Below are positions 10,817 through 22,796 of a stretch of DNA of 64,000 bases, in pieces (position 1 is the stretch's first letter; every line of letters starts with the position of its first letter). Source of the DNA: Cannabis sativa (lineage: Eukaryota > Streptophyta > Magnoliopsida > Rosales > Cannabaceae); contig NC_083610.1 in NCBI RefSeq assembly GCF_029168945.1, forward strand, positions 47,819,429 to 47,883,428, given 5' to 3'. Position numbers and translations under genes: made by a program. The notes beneath the pieces are model-generated. The model was given only the letters and a program-made list of their open reading frames with translations, was not told where the DNA came from and ran no database searches.

Positions 10817-13800
10817 TTTGCTACTCAAATATTTCCAGAAGAAATTGGAAACAACCAAAAGATGAAATACCACACACAATCAAAGTGCATGAAATCTATA
10901 TATCATGTGTGGAATTGAATAATAGTGGTCGCGTACCTGTAGTACGGACACACTTATAATCAAGATAAAAGTATACTTGATTATTTAATAGAATGTGAAT
11001 TGTACAAACTTATTGTACATTTAGAATATTTAAATATCATTACCTAAAGAGAATGAATAGACATGAAATTCTATTTCAAAGAATATAGATTTCACATATA
11101 TTGGTAATGCCAGAAGCAAATTAATATATACATATTTTATTATTTCTTGAAATCAATAGTTTCAAACTATTGTTGGCACAGGATATGTATATATATATAG
11201 TTACTATATAATTCAGTTTGCATATTCCCAAAAGTGGATATATAATTTACTAATATTTGTTAGTGATCCAATATAATCAAAGTGATAAAGAATCACAAAA
11301 TGATTATTTGAAAAGCTTCCTGAAGAAGTCTTACATACAATTGCTACTTGGAGTAGTAAAATATATTTGTATGTACCTAGATGTATAACTTTTATCTAGT
11401 TATAAAAGTGATAAGAAATAACTTATTATATGTACTGGTTGTACATTTAAATATATAATATATCAAGTCATGATAATTAGACTGATGAATAGTCTATTAA
11501 TAAATTAGACGACTTGTTAAAAAGATACCAGGAAAAATGAATGATATATTATGGTTATATCTATTTGACCATTACAATAACATGATGAAGTTGTCATGTA
11601 TCTTTTAAATTATACACATCATTGAATTGATGATAGTGATTCCTGAAGAAATATAAAGTTTGATAAACATAATAGTGACTCCTGAAGAGCGTATATGTTT
11701 TGGAGAATAATATAATTATATTATTCGTGTATATAAAAAATGAAACTTTTTATGATTACTTATATGTTGTAGTGATTTTACATTACCTTGTGAAAGTTTC
11801 ATTGAAATACAAATTATAGTGAACCTGAAGTTCATGAATTGAATTATTTTGACATGATCAATCATATGCAATAAATTGTCAAAGAATTTGACTAAATTTT
11901 GTTGAAGAACTAGAAGATTCTTCTCATTATTAATTTATAATGATCAAAAGAAGAATGTGCATATATTTGCACATAGAAAATATTTAAATTATATTTCCTT
12001 AACAATCTTGAGCTATTGTTAGATTTTTATTGCATAGTTTCTTATCGATGTGATAAGATTATATAATCATGCATTTACAAAATGTGTAAATTTATGTATT
12101 TCTAATTATACACGTATGACTCATTCTTAGAAATGAATTAAGTTCATAAGGATTGAACTTGAAACTGAAGTTTATTGAACCTGAAGTTCAATGTCATATA
12201 GTATATATGAGTTTAAACAAATATTGATTCATTGTGATATACTGAAATCCCTACAGGTATATTAATATTATTAGATATCACAATTTTTAAAAAATTCTCT
12301 CGATCAGGGGGAGAGAAGCAGTTGGGATCGATGATAATTTTTGAAAAATGATCCTTGCACAAAGTATATAAGAACAATATAGTTCAAAATGATATATACC
12401 AACTGCAAATCAATATTATTCAAAGTTGAGTTAGAATGAGTTGAAAACGCCTGAAGCGTAAATGAACAATATAGAAATTATTAGTAAATATTCATTTGAT
12501 TTGCCGTGAAATTGTTAAATCTAGAGGTACTCATGGAGATACCTTAATGTTATAAAGTATTAAAATGATAACCGTGATGAAAACGGTACTTGAAGAGACT
12601 CCCAAAAGAAGTTAGACATAACACTTCTAATCATAATTGAATCCCTGAAGTGATTCTATATAGGTACCTATAAATGATAAACATATTTGAAAAATATGTA
12701 ATTTAAAGAGATCTCTATAAGTTATGTCAATATGGGAGGAAATTATCATTTATTGAAATTTTTGTCGACAATAAATATTGAATGTTTGCATATGCAATAA
12801 ACTAACATGAGATAGCAAGGATCATGGTATTAGATTTGTCGAGAATCATCGACATACATTTTAATTTTTGGCAAAAATATTATGACGCAATCCAGGCAAA
12901 TTTACTCACATAAAGTGAAGTAAGACCTGTAGGGTGTGCAAATAAATATTTCTAATGAGAAATTTGCATATATGTATTTGTACATAATGAATTGTTGTAC
13001 AAAGTTTGCATAGACATGAGATTGATTGAAGTAAGGCTTAAATATTGAGAAAATATAATCATGATTTGATTATAGCCTGGAATATATTTTATGAGGATTT
13101 ATAAGCGTCACATAAATGTTGCAACAAAAGGTTATTTATTTGGAGCTCCTAATATAGTGAGAATTTGAAATAAGCCTTATCTAAAAATTCTAGAAGAATT
13201 TAATACATGTCTTAAGTGATATAAATTCAAAGTCGCGCGCACTATATGACAAAGATCTTTGTATGAAATAAAGACATGTAAGTAAATTATTATTTGAAAA
13301 ATACCTATGGTTGTCTATGCAATATAAATACGTAAATTATACGTTGTGATAGACTCTTGAAGAGTTTTTGATTAATTGCAAAACAAACTTTTATTTCTTT
13401 TGTATATCGACAAATATTAAATGTATAAAGTTTGTTCATTAGTATTGAAGTCCTGAAGTACTTCATATGTATCAAGAATTATAGATATATGATCTTTTGA
13501 TATGAAAATTAAGATCATACAACAAGATGGAACAAATATATGGTATTGGAGTACCATCATTGTCACAAATGAAATTTATATTATCATTAATGTGTTATGT
13601 TCATATCTACTTGAAATGTTAAATTTTAGTATGAACAAGATTGTATATACACATGAATGATACAATTAGTTGGATAAAGATTAATGTTCCACGAACCCGT
13701 CATCTATAATTTAGAAGTCCATACATACTCTGGAAGAGTTATAGAAAATATATGATCAAAGATTGTATATTGTGATATTTTAAAAGTGATAACAATAATC

Positions 13801-14130
13801 TTATGAGATTTATTATCACCAAAAGAATTATGGATCATATGTGCATGAGGGGGAGACATATTCATGTTGCACTCTTTTTCCCTTGGTTCAGGTTTTGTCC
13901 CAATGGGTTTTCCTGGCAAGGTTTTTAACGAGGCAACTTACAAATAGTTATGAATATGAAATATATATTGTATTCTTTTCCCTAGCTCAGATTTTGTCCC
14001 ACTGGGTTTTTCTGGCAGGGTTTTTAACGAGGTAACTATAAATCATGTTAACATACTTGCATTTTATGAAGCAAGTAGAAAATGTGTGTGAGTGAGATGA
14101 TTGACATAACATATTCGGGAAACATATAGA
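10817..14130 (+). other. Non-coding interior of the Copia-derived element, with a dispersed CCTGAAG motif
   Basis: I see no gag or pol coding frame in this 3.3 kb AT-rich stretch. The heptamer CCTGAAG recurs in the same orientation near 11323, 11644, 11682, 11826, 12180, 12452, 12645 and 13450, with near-matches such as CTTGAAG between them. 10823 onward matches 63495-64000 closely, so the interior is shared by both family members and is not random filler. Confidence 0.7.
13882..14036 (+). repeat. Duplicated ~54-bp Copia 3' interior motif
   Basis: Two imperfect copies, 13882-13937 and 13983-14036, share TTTTGTCCCA.TGGGTTTT and GTTTTTAACGAGG. This sequence commonly lies downstream of pol in plant Copia elements. 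The duplication is about 100 bases apart. Confidence 0.7.
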
Positions 14131-14415
14131 TTGCACTCAATAAAGAAGTATCAACCCAAGCAATTCTCTATGGATAATATTGCTTGCATCGCTCAACTAA
14201 AAGGAGGTACATTGAAGGAGATAGAGTTAGAACACATTTCACGAAATTCTTCTTTATACGCTTCAAGAAAATGCATATTGGTGTTCAACATATTCAATCA
14301 AGTGTCAATCTTACAAACTTATTCACAAAGTTATTACCAACATCAATATTTGAGAAGACGGCAAACAAGATCGAAATTCGTCGATTAGAAGATCTCCACA
14401 AATGCCTAAATGAGG
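14131..14415 (+). pseudogene. Remnant of Copia RNase H C-terminus
   Basis: Fragments of the last part of a Copia pol protein survive in two frames: MDNIACIAQLKGG, then HIGVQHIQSSVNLTNLFTK and LLPTSIFEK. They correspond to the conserved end of RNase H (D-N-A-A-C-I-A, N-L-A-D-L-F-T-K). The frame changes near 14215. No other part of the polyprotein is recognisable upstream, so the element depends on enzymes from elsewhere or is dead. Confidence 0.8.
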
Positions 14416-14505
14416 GGGAGTTAGTTTACACTATACTCTTTTTCTTTGATCAAGTTTTCAGCAAGATTTTTAATAAGGCAGTTATTATGGACATCCAAGG
14501 GGGAG

Positions 14506-14758
14506 TGTTATAAATATTAATAATTATGTGGATGCCCAAATCTTTTATTTATTACCATGAATTGTAATCAACATTCCTCTTTTTTTTAGTTTCCCTTTTT
14601 CTTAGTTTCTTAATATCTCACTCTTGTATTTGTATAAATAGGGGTTCACCCCATTGAAATAAAGAACTCAGAAATTCTCATTCACTTTCTCTTTCTCTCT
14701 TCATCTTCTTCTTCTTTCTTCTCATCTACTTTATATTATTTTATATTATTTTATAACA
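14506..14758 (+). repeat. Right LTR of the Copia-derived element
   Basis: A complete 253-bp LTR from TGTTATAAAT to TTATAACA, preceded by the purine-rich GGGGGAG that would serve as polypurine tract. TGTATAAATAGGGG lies near the middle. It is followed by the target duplication ATATC. Confidence 0.92.
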
Positions 14759-14923
14759 ATATCATAATTATAATATTTTTAAAAGGTATTATATCAATAG
14801 AGTGTTTTTAAAAGTAAAGATGCCAAAAATGATGTGGAAGAAAAATAAAATAAAATATTATATTTTGGATGATGTGGAGATATAGAGCATCTTCAAAGAA
14901 TGCTACCATTGGAGATGCTCTTA

Positions 14924-15293
14924 GAGCATCTCTAATAGAAGACGACATTTAGTTGTTAAAAGTGTACACATCATCTTAAAATATTAATTTTTATTTTCTC
15001 TCTCATGATTTGACAACTTTTCATATAAAAATTATTCTAATGGTTGACAACTCTAAAAGTTGCCCACCATGGTTACACATGACACTATTTAAATGATTAA
15101 ATTTTATTAAATACTATAAAATAATATCATAAAGTAATTTTTTTGATAAAAAAAAAAAGAAAAAGATAAAGTAATGTCACATGACTGGTGTCAAATATAG
15201 ACAATAGTGTTGATAAAATTACATTAAAACATGATGATTACATTCCATATGTGGTAAAAACAATTTCATGGGTAACTCTCATTGGAGATGCTC
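14924..15293. mobile_element. Second Tourist-like MITE, adjacent to the first
   Basis: It begins GAGCATCTCTAATAGA, ends CTCATTGGAGATGCTC, and is followed by TTA at 15294-15296. The TTA at 14921-14923 serves as flank for both this element and the first MITE. About 370 bases, no coding sequence. Confidence 0.8.
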
Positions 15294-15813
15294 TTATGAT
15301 GCGCAACATCATATATCAATGTAGTGCGTTATGAGTCATATATCAATGTAGTGCGTTATGAGTGGTTAATAATTTTTTATATTATTAATTAAATCAAGGA
15401 TTCGATATTAATTTGCACTAATAATATCCTACCTCATTGACACCCCATAGCGTTTCTCTCTATTATTTGATATGACTTTTTTTTTTTTTTTTTTTTTTAT
15501 TTCTAATATATAGTTTTATTATATAAGAAAGGGACTAGCTAGCTAGTTGGACTTTTTTATTTTTCGAATTAAGTTTTGGGTTTGGTGTGGAGGGTTGTGA
15601 TGAGGAGTGACGGGATTTAATATGAATTTAAATCCATTGTTTGACATCTTCATGGTATTGTTTTGTCCCCCTAAGTTGAGGTTTCTTGTATATATGGTAC
15701 TTAATTTGGTTTGTCGATTCCCTGCATATGCCAATATTATTCTAAGTGCTTACTTGTACGGATATTATTGCCGTTTCCTTTCTTTGCTTTAGGTTTTGGT
15801 TGGAATAATAATA
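15294..15813. other. Spacer with a poly(T) run
   Basis: Holds a duplicated 27-mer (listed separately) and a run of about 22 T at 15478-15499. The rest is AT-rich with no supported gene. Confidence 0.6.
15310..15363 (+). repeat. Perfect 27-bp direct duplication
   Basis: 15310-15336 and 15337-15363 are identical (CATATATCAATGTAGTGCGT and seven more bases). A simple recent tandem duplication next to the MITE. Confidence 0.95.
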
Positions 15814-17108
15814 TGGGTTAATATTATGTTGGACTATGTAATTTATAAAAATTATAGATTCGACCTTTTATTTTATTAAATGATAAAAATAATTTTGTAT
15901 ATTCTAAAATAGTACAAAGAGGATCCTGAACTTAATTTTTTGATAATTTTTTTTAATATAACTAACTTCAATATAATTTTTAACACAAACAGATATAGAA
16001 TATGTAACCAATTTTGTCATAACACCTCTATATTGAGTTATTATTAAGTTTTATTTTGACAAAAAATCGATTCAAGGTACTCTTTCAGAAAGGGATTATT
16101 ACATAAAAATATAAATTGACATTTTATTTACAAAAATACCTCAATAAGGTAAAGACAACATTTATACTTTTTATGTGATTTTAATTACCAAAATACTACT
16201 TACACTATCATCACTTACAAAATTAGACGATTGTTGCAGGGTGGTTGCTGCATGGTTGCGCGGTGGTTGCATCAGACGAATGTTTCAATCAGACGAAAGT
16301 TTCTGGGTGGTTGCTGGGTGGTTGGCTGAAGGCTACATCAGATGAAGGTTTCAATCAGACGAAATAACTATTAGCAAAATGTTTAGGCAACTGTAATGCA
16401 ACTGTTGTGAAACATTAAAAATCAGAACAATGTTTCCATGTTTAACTACATGTCTTTTAATAATTTAATATGAATAAATTCACTATTAGAAATTTGGAAA
16501 ACAACAAAAACACACCAGGATAAATATTTTACTATAGTATTGATGTAATTTTTTTTAGATTATACTTGAGTTGGATTGTTTGGGAACTCCAATTCAACTT
16601 TTTGAGATCTGTCTTTCATGGATCTAAAAATTGAAGTCAAGACATTAGTTTTATGTAAATTAAACTGGATTTCCAGTTAAATTTTAGTTTCGTAGTAGTT
16701 TTTCTACACTTTTTTTATGAATTCGAAGCAACCCCTGTTTTGATTGATTCTAGTCGTCTTCTCAGGTGAAGTTGCCAAAATTAATAGTGGTTCTCTTTCT
16801 GATTGAATTTTCGTTTCAGCTGCGTTGGGTTGCTGCATAGTTGTGCGATGGTTGCGCGATAGTTGCCTAGGAAGCATGGATCCTGGGTTGAAGGTATGTG
16901 TAAGTGGTATTTGTGTAATTTTTTTTTATTTGGGCTGTATATTTTTTATTTGGCCAGTTGGAAGTATTTTTGTAATAATGTTACTTTTTTTGGTTAAAAT
17001 TGAAAAAAAAAAAAACCTTTAGAAAATATGCGGTCCAATTTGTCATTTTACAAAATAGAGAATCTGATTTGTAACTTGCAAAACATAAGGTTCAAAATAA
17101 TATTTACC
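15814..17108. mobile_element. Mutator-like non-autonomous element, ~1.3 kb
   Basis: The ends are long, diverged inverted repeats: GGGTTAATATTATGTTGGAC at 15815 against the complement of the end at 17108 (GGTAAATATTATTTTGAACC). The same terminal sequence in cleaner form defines the 45439-45815 MITE. A 9-bp duplication ATAATAATA can be read at 15805-15813 and 17109-17117, but the right copy lies in a trinucleotide repeat, so it is weak evidence. The interior has GC-richer patches with repeated GGTTGCTGCATGGTTGCG-like words near 16240-16330 and 16820-16865. They might be captured host sequence; I do not recognise them. Confidence 0.55.

Positions 17109-17182
<74 letters not shown>
17109..17182. 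repeat. (ATA)n trinucleotide microsatellite
   Basis: About 24 uninterrupted ATA/AAT units beginning exactly at the right end of the Mutator-like element, where its target duplication would be. Confidence 0.97.
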
Positions 17183-17185
<3 letters not shown>

Positions 17186-18349
17186 CCCTATCATGTGCAG
17201 CTATGGATGGAACCATAACCTTATTTTTAAACGAATAATTACATGAAACATCATTTTTGGTAAAAAAAAAATAGAACTTTTTATTTTTACATTTCAAAAT
17301 AGTTTTTTGTATTTTTACGGAATTCTATATAGAAACTTCTATTACAACTAGCGCTCCAACCTAAATTTTAATAAAAAAATTGTATAGAAACCCCTATTGC
17401 AACTAGCGCTGCAACCACTTTAGAACCCCGAACCGTAAATTTGAAAAAAAAAAAGTTAAAAAAAACAGTATATGAGATAATTCCCCCCCAAAAAATACAA
17501 TTTTATGTTTAAAGATTTATATATATATTTACGGTTTTTTATAAAAACAACGCGAAAACAACAAGAAAATTACATAAAAGTAATAGGAAAATAATATCCA
17601 AACAACAACAAAAAAAATAACTTACAGATAACAAAAAATCAACAACAAATTAATACGAGTACAATATAAAAAGACTGTAATTTCTGTCAATAAAACATAA
17701 AAATCGTAAAAATATTTTAAATTCCGTACAACTATATATTTTTTTTAATTTTTTTATTATTTTTGTGTATTTGTAAAATAATCCTCTTTTTAAAAAATTT
17801 ACATAATATACTAAAAATTAAAAAAAAAATACGTCTATATAGAAATTTTTTCATTTTTATGTTTTAAATTTTTTTATTTGCAAAAATACCTCTTTAATAA
17901 AAATAATAAACTATTTTTTTAGCTGTTTTATAGTTTATTTATAATTGTATTATAGTTATCGTTAGGTTGTTTTATAGTTTATTTATAGTTGATTTATAGT
18001 TGTTGTGAGGTTGAAATGTGTTTGTTTTATAGTTAATATTTTTGTTATTTTAGAATTTTACTAACGTAATTTTCTAAATAAAAATTTTAGATAGTAAAAT
18101 TAGAAATAAAATAAAAAAAATGACATTTTTGAAAATTCATCTTATTTTTTTATGTAAAGGAGAAACTTAACACATAAATCATTTACAAAGAATCTAAATT
18201 AATAATGACAAGCACAAAGTGCAGGCTAATTAAATATATATACATTAATTGGGTTGATTAATGAATAATCTGGACCTTAAACATTAATATCCAAGTATTA
18301 CTGGCAAGAACATGCCACCCACCAAAGACCAAACTGCCGAAAGGGTAGT
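17183..18349. other. AT-rich spacer before the large MULE
   Basis: No gene. Two imperfect copies of AGAAACTTCTATTACAACTAGCGC-like sequence lie near 17322-17350 and 17385-17413. TTTATAGTTTATTTATAGTT-type repeats lie at 17920-18005. Probably old transposon debris that I cannot classify. Confidence 0.5.
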
Positions 18350-18358
18350 AAAGGAAAA

Positions 18359-18381
18359 GGGTTATTTACATAAATATGGGA
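18359..18381 (+). repeat. Left terminal inverted repeat of the MULE
   Basis: Starts GGGTTATTTACATAAATATG directly after the AAAGGAAAA duplication. It pairs imperfectly with 29078-29101, the shared core being AAATATGGGA. Confidence 0.75.
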
Positions 18382-19353
18382 AAATATACTATAGTTTACA
18401 TATATATGGCAAGAAAACTTAATGCCACTAAATATGGCATTCAAAACAAAAAAGTTAACAAATATGGGAAATGACATGTCTAATACCATAAAAAAATATT
18501 AAAAATCAAATCAGATTTTTTCTCCTTTAAATTTAAAAACTAACCAAAAACAGAAAAGCTAAAAACACTCTCCACTTTTTTTCTCTCTCTACAATTTCAC
18601 GATAGCTTCTCTCTCTCACTGTTAATTCTTCTCTCTCCCATAGCGATTCAACCTGCGATCAAAATCGCAGTCAAATTTTCTTGGATCGAAATCTGCAAGC
18701 ATCAATTAATATTTTCTCCACACCGATCAATCAGTTCTCCAGCAAACAATCTACACAAATCAAATCTGACAACAACAATCAAACTCATCTCCAATATCCA
18801 TCATCGGCAGCAACAATTGAAGAATACTCAAGAGAAATTCACATCATCCTATCTACACATATTACAAGGTTAGATAAATCATAATAAATGATCATCTTTT
18901 CATGATATATTCAATGATTATATATATATGCATTATGCAAAAATTCAAAACAACTCATTTTTATCATAACATGTTTCATTATCATCTTCCTATAAAGAAA
19001 AAAAAATGTATATATAAATTAATGTAAAACTATAATTTTTAATAAATATATATATAAGTACTATATAATATCACATAAAAAACAATAAATTTGCAAATAA
19101 ACTTGAATTGAATACTGAAATAAATCAAATACGAAACCAGTTTAATAAACTACACTATTAGACAATATACTTTATACAACAACTGAAGATAACTTTAAAA
19201 AAAAAACAAAATATGAAAATTAAAAAAAAAAAAAACCAGTTACCATAACTAAAATAATAACACTACAACAAACGAAACTGGTTTTTTTTTTATATAGATG
19301 CATACGAAACTGGTTTTTTTTTTTTTTAATGATATGTTGTAATTTATTCAGGA
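18382..19353 (+). promoter_or_regulatory. 5' region of the MULE transposase gene
   Basis: Contains a CT-rich leader-like segment (18570-18640), a short frame at 18681-18884 that I do not trust, and then AT-rich sequence likely to be a 5' UTR intron ending at TTATTCAG before 19352. Four ACCAGTT/AACTGGT motifs lie at 19136, 19235, 19276 and 19308. Promoter role is inferred from position. Confidence 0.45.
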
Positions 19354-22017
19354 ATGGAAACAATCATGTGTGTTATTCAATATGGAGGATATTGGACAGA
19401 TGACAATAACTACCAAGACTACACAATGACTGGACTGCTAATACCAACAAAATGTTCTCTGAAAGAATTAGTTGAATTGGTAAAGAATGAGATCAACTGC
19501 AACACACCAATTGAAATGAACTACCAGCTAAGCCCCGGTTCATTACCAATGAAGATCATAAGTGACAACTCACTATTGTTTTACATTGAACTAAGAAAGA
19601 AGCAGCTTGGAGTGAGCGACTCTCCACTTTGCATCACAAGAATTGAACAGCATGCAATGCAACTAAATCCACAACAATTCACTGACACTGGAACAGTAAC
19701 ACAAAACACCGATGTTCAACAACTGGTTTTACAAATTACAAACCAGCCATCATTTCAAGACATAGAATATGAAGATGAGGCATCCGAAACAAATAACCAG
19801 TTCCTATCAATGTCAAACATATTTCAGGTAGCTGACAATGTTGCTGATTTTATAATTGAGAAAACAGAAGAACACAAGAAGAAAAGGAATGAAGAAGAGA
19901 AGGAGATTATAACAGATCATAGGGTTTTCAAAATTGAAGAAGGACAAATTTACAAAGATAAAAAGATGCTGAAATGTGCACTATGCTTTTATGCTATATT
20001 GCACAACTTTCAATTTAAAACAAAGAGATCGGAACCAAGGGAGTACCTGGTTACATGTATTGATGATAACTGTAACTGGTTACTTAGAGCATCAAAATTC
20101 AAGAATACAACAACATTCAAAGTGAGGAAGTATGTCCAGGATCACAAATGCTCATTGGATGTAATCATGGGAGACCACAGACAAGCAAATAGCAATATCA
20201 TTGGAGAAATAGTAAAAAAAAAATTCCTAGATATCAAAAGAATACATAGACCAAAAGACATTGTAATGGACACACTATATGATTATGGGGTGTCAATGGG
20301 ATATCAAAAGGCATGGAGAGCAAGAGAAAAAGCATTAGAATTGGCAAGAGGGAGACAAGATGACTCTTATCAACAGCTACCAATGTACTTACACATGCTG
20401 AAAGTATCAAATCCAGGAACAATCACACACTTGGAAACAGATACAAAAAATCGTTTCAAATACTTGTTTCTAGCATTCGCAAATTCAATAAGAGGCTGGA
20501 AACATTGTAGACCAGTCATTGTCACAGATGGAACCTTCTTAAAAACATCATTTGGCGGGACTTTATTTTCAGCTTCTACAATGGATGCAAACAACAACAT
20601 TTTCATATTGGCATTCGGAATAGGGGACTCAGAAAATGATGACTCTTGGGATTGGTTTTTCAACAAGATAAGAGAAACATTTGGTGATAGAGAAGGTACA
20701 ATATCAAAAACTGGTTTTATGTTTATTTTTATATATACATAATATATATTTTTTGAATGGTAACAAGTTACAATAAAATTCAAATTCAATAAAAAAAATC
20801 ATCATTAATCACTTTTAATCCTGTTGAAGAAACCAGTTACTGACATAATACAAATATATATATGTCATACATAACTAAAACCAGTTTTAACATGCAGGAT
20901 TAACAATAATATCAGACAGACATAAAAGTATTGAAAAAGCAGTGAAGAATGTTTACCCGGACCACTTTCATGGAGCTTGCATATTCCACTTGCTTAACAA
21001 CATCAAATCACACTTTGGTGGACATGGAGATGAGCTCACTATAAACTTTGTGAAAGCTGCCAAAACATACAGGGTCAGCTCATTTGAGCATTACATGTCA
21101 GAAATAGACAAAATTGACATTCGCATAAGACCTTACTTGGAAAATATAGGACATCATAATTGGACTAGAAGCCACTGCCCAACAAGGAGGTACACTATGA
21201 TGACTTCAAACATAGCAGAGTCAATCAATTCTGCAATCACAGCTGCAAGATCAGTGCCTATTACATTAATGATTGAATGTCTAAGAAGTTTAGTTCAAAA
21301 ATGGGTGTGGAAGAATGGAAATGAAGCTAATGGAATATTCACAGAAGTATCTGTTGAAGCTGAAACAGTACTTAGAGATAATCTTGTTAAGGGAATGAAG
21401 TACCAGGTATGTATACTATATTTATAATAAGTTGAGAAACCAGTTATTACATATATAAAGAAAATACATATTAATACATAAAAACCAGTTACTAACATGT
21501 GCTTATAATTTTTCTTACTTGTTACAATTTCATATATAAACAGGTTGAAGCAATAACTACTATACTATACCAAGTAAAAGTGGTAAACAAAGGGGATTTC
21601 ACAATAAACTTACTTGACAAGACATGCACATGTAGAAGGTTCCAACAAGATCAGATACCATGTGCACATGCAATAGCAGTTTTTGCTAAAAGAGGACTAA
21701 AAACTTATGACTATGTGGCTGACTACTACAAAACATCAACTATGAGAGCAACATATGATACAACCGTACATCCTCTACCTAATGAAAGTGAATGGAGACT
21801 ACCTGAGAGCTTGGAGAAGATTGTCATGCCACCAAAAACAAAAAAGACCTCAGGGAGACCTAGAAAAAAAAGAATCAGATCTAGAGGAGAACCAAAAGTT
21901 GTAATGAAATGCTCAAGATGTGGACAGCTTGGACACAACCGACGAACATGCAATAATCCACAGATTTACAAACAAACCAATCGGAAGAAACAGAAGATGG
22001 ACACAAAGCAACAATAA
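19354..22017 (+). CDS. MULE transposase (mudrA-type), three exons
   Basis: This enzyme cuts and moves the element by recognising its terminal inverted repeats. Exons 19354-20695, 20898-21406 and 21544-22017 join in frame at GT-AG sites to give about 774 residues with no stop. Domains in order: an N-terminal PB1-like part (METIMCVIQYGGYW), a MuDR DNA-binding domain around KMLKCALCFYAILHNFQFK with C-C-H residues to about 270, and the MULE DDE domain beginning VIVTDGTFLKTSFGGTLFSA and continuing across the first junction at LTIISDRHKSIEKAV. A SWIM zinc finger (CTCRRFQQDQIPCAHAIA) and a C-terminal CCHC knuckle (CSRCGQLGHNRRTC) follow. The DDE aspartates in VTDGTF and SDRH are visible. It is convergent with the DUF1985-Ulp1 gene. 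Length and domain set are typical, so the frame may still be functional. Confidence 0.92.
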
Positions 22018-22796
22018 GTAATAGAACAAACACTTGGAAAAAAAAGTAGCTTTCAAAAATTACAATTACAAAAGCTACAAACTGGTTACTTTGCTATTAT
22101 GACATTTGATAAAATTGCTTTGAAACTAGATTTTTTTTATTATTATTATTTTATTTGCTTTTTTTAGAGAGGAAAATAGATATTTGATATTAAGGCAGCT
22201 TAAAAATAATTTTTTTAAGATTTTACCAAGATAAATAATATATAATTATCATATTTACTATAAATATTAATAAAATTAAAGAAACTGGTTATGCATCAAC
22301 AATAAAAATTACAAAATATAGATACCTTGAAATTTGAATAATATGTGCCTCCTAGTACTCGCAAAACACACCATATCCTACAAAACAACATTAAACAAAA
22401 CAAAAAACCAGTTATAACCAAATTAATAAACAAAAAAAAAAACACCCACAATACATAACCAGTGAAAAAATTACCTTCACAAATTTCTAATAAAATAATA
22501 AACAACATTATAAAACCAGTTTTACCTGAAATACAAATTAGCTACAAAAATAGATTTTTAAAAATTGAAAAAATTAACGCAAAACTACTTATAAAAACCA
22601 CTTTTTGGATATAACATCTATTTCCATTAATAACCATAACACAGTGTGTTTAACATATATCCAAGATAACAAAAGAGAAACAAAAACATTTAAACCGTTA
22701 AGTATCATTGTCATTACTAAAACCAGTTATCTAAATGAAATAAAAAAATTAACAAAAAGACTGCTCTAGAACATCAACATCCTCTTCTCAAACTTC
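22018..22796. other. Intergenic region between the convergent MULE genes
   Basis: AT-rich, without coding frames, containing the 3' ends of both transcripts. It holds five exact ACCAGTT/AACTGGT copies (22080, 22283, 22407, 22515, 22732). Confidence 0.7.

Larger units (their letters stand above)
10584..14758 (+). mobile_element. Copia-derived LTR element, non-autonomous, nested in the MITE
   Basis: The left LTR starts TGTTATAAATATTAATAA and the right LTR ends TTATAACA. A perfect 5-bp duplication ATATC lies at 10579-10583 and 14759-14763. The interior is AT-rich and almost without coding capacity; only the last part of a Copia RNase H survives near the right LTR. Compared with the second copy at 52895-64000, about 1.25 kb is missing (not counting the CACTA in that copy): the end of the left LTR, the primer binding region and the start of the interior. 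This copy therefore could not have been reverse transcribed as it stands, so the deletion probably followed insertion. Confidence 0.88.
10356..14920. mobile_element. Tourist/Harbinger-like MITE split by a Copia-derived insertion
   Basis: The termini are inverted repeats, GAACATCTCCAATGGTA on the left and the complement of GAGCATCTCCAATGGTA on the right. They are flanked by TTA at 10353-10355 and 14921-14923, the 3-bp duplication of the PIF/Harbinger group. The MITE's own sequence is only about 385 bases (10356-10583 and 14764-14920). The rest is the Copia-derived element and its duplicated ATATC. Confidence 0.85.

Noticed and set aside
17028..17297. Open frames with Ile or Tyr runs on both strands
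   Set aside because: Products of the (ATA)n repeat.
18681..18884. 67-residue frame upstream of the MULE transposase
   Set aside because: Polar and low complexity, in the likely leader; no recognisable domain.
19721..20080. Treating coding ACCAGTT copies as functional motif sites
   Set aside because: The five exon copies may simply follow codon choice; the argument rests on the 27 non-coding copies.
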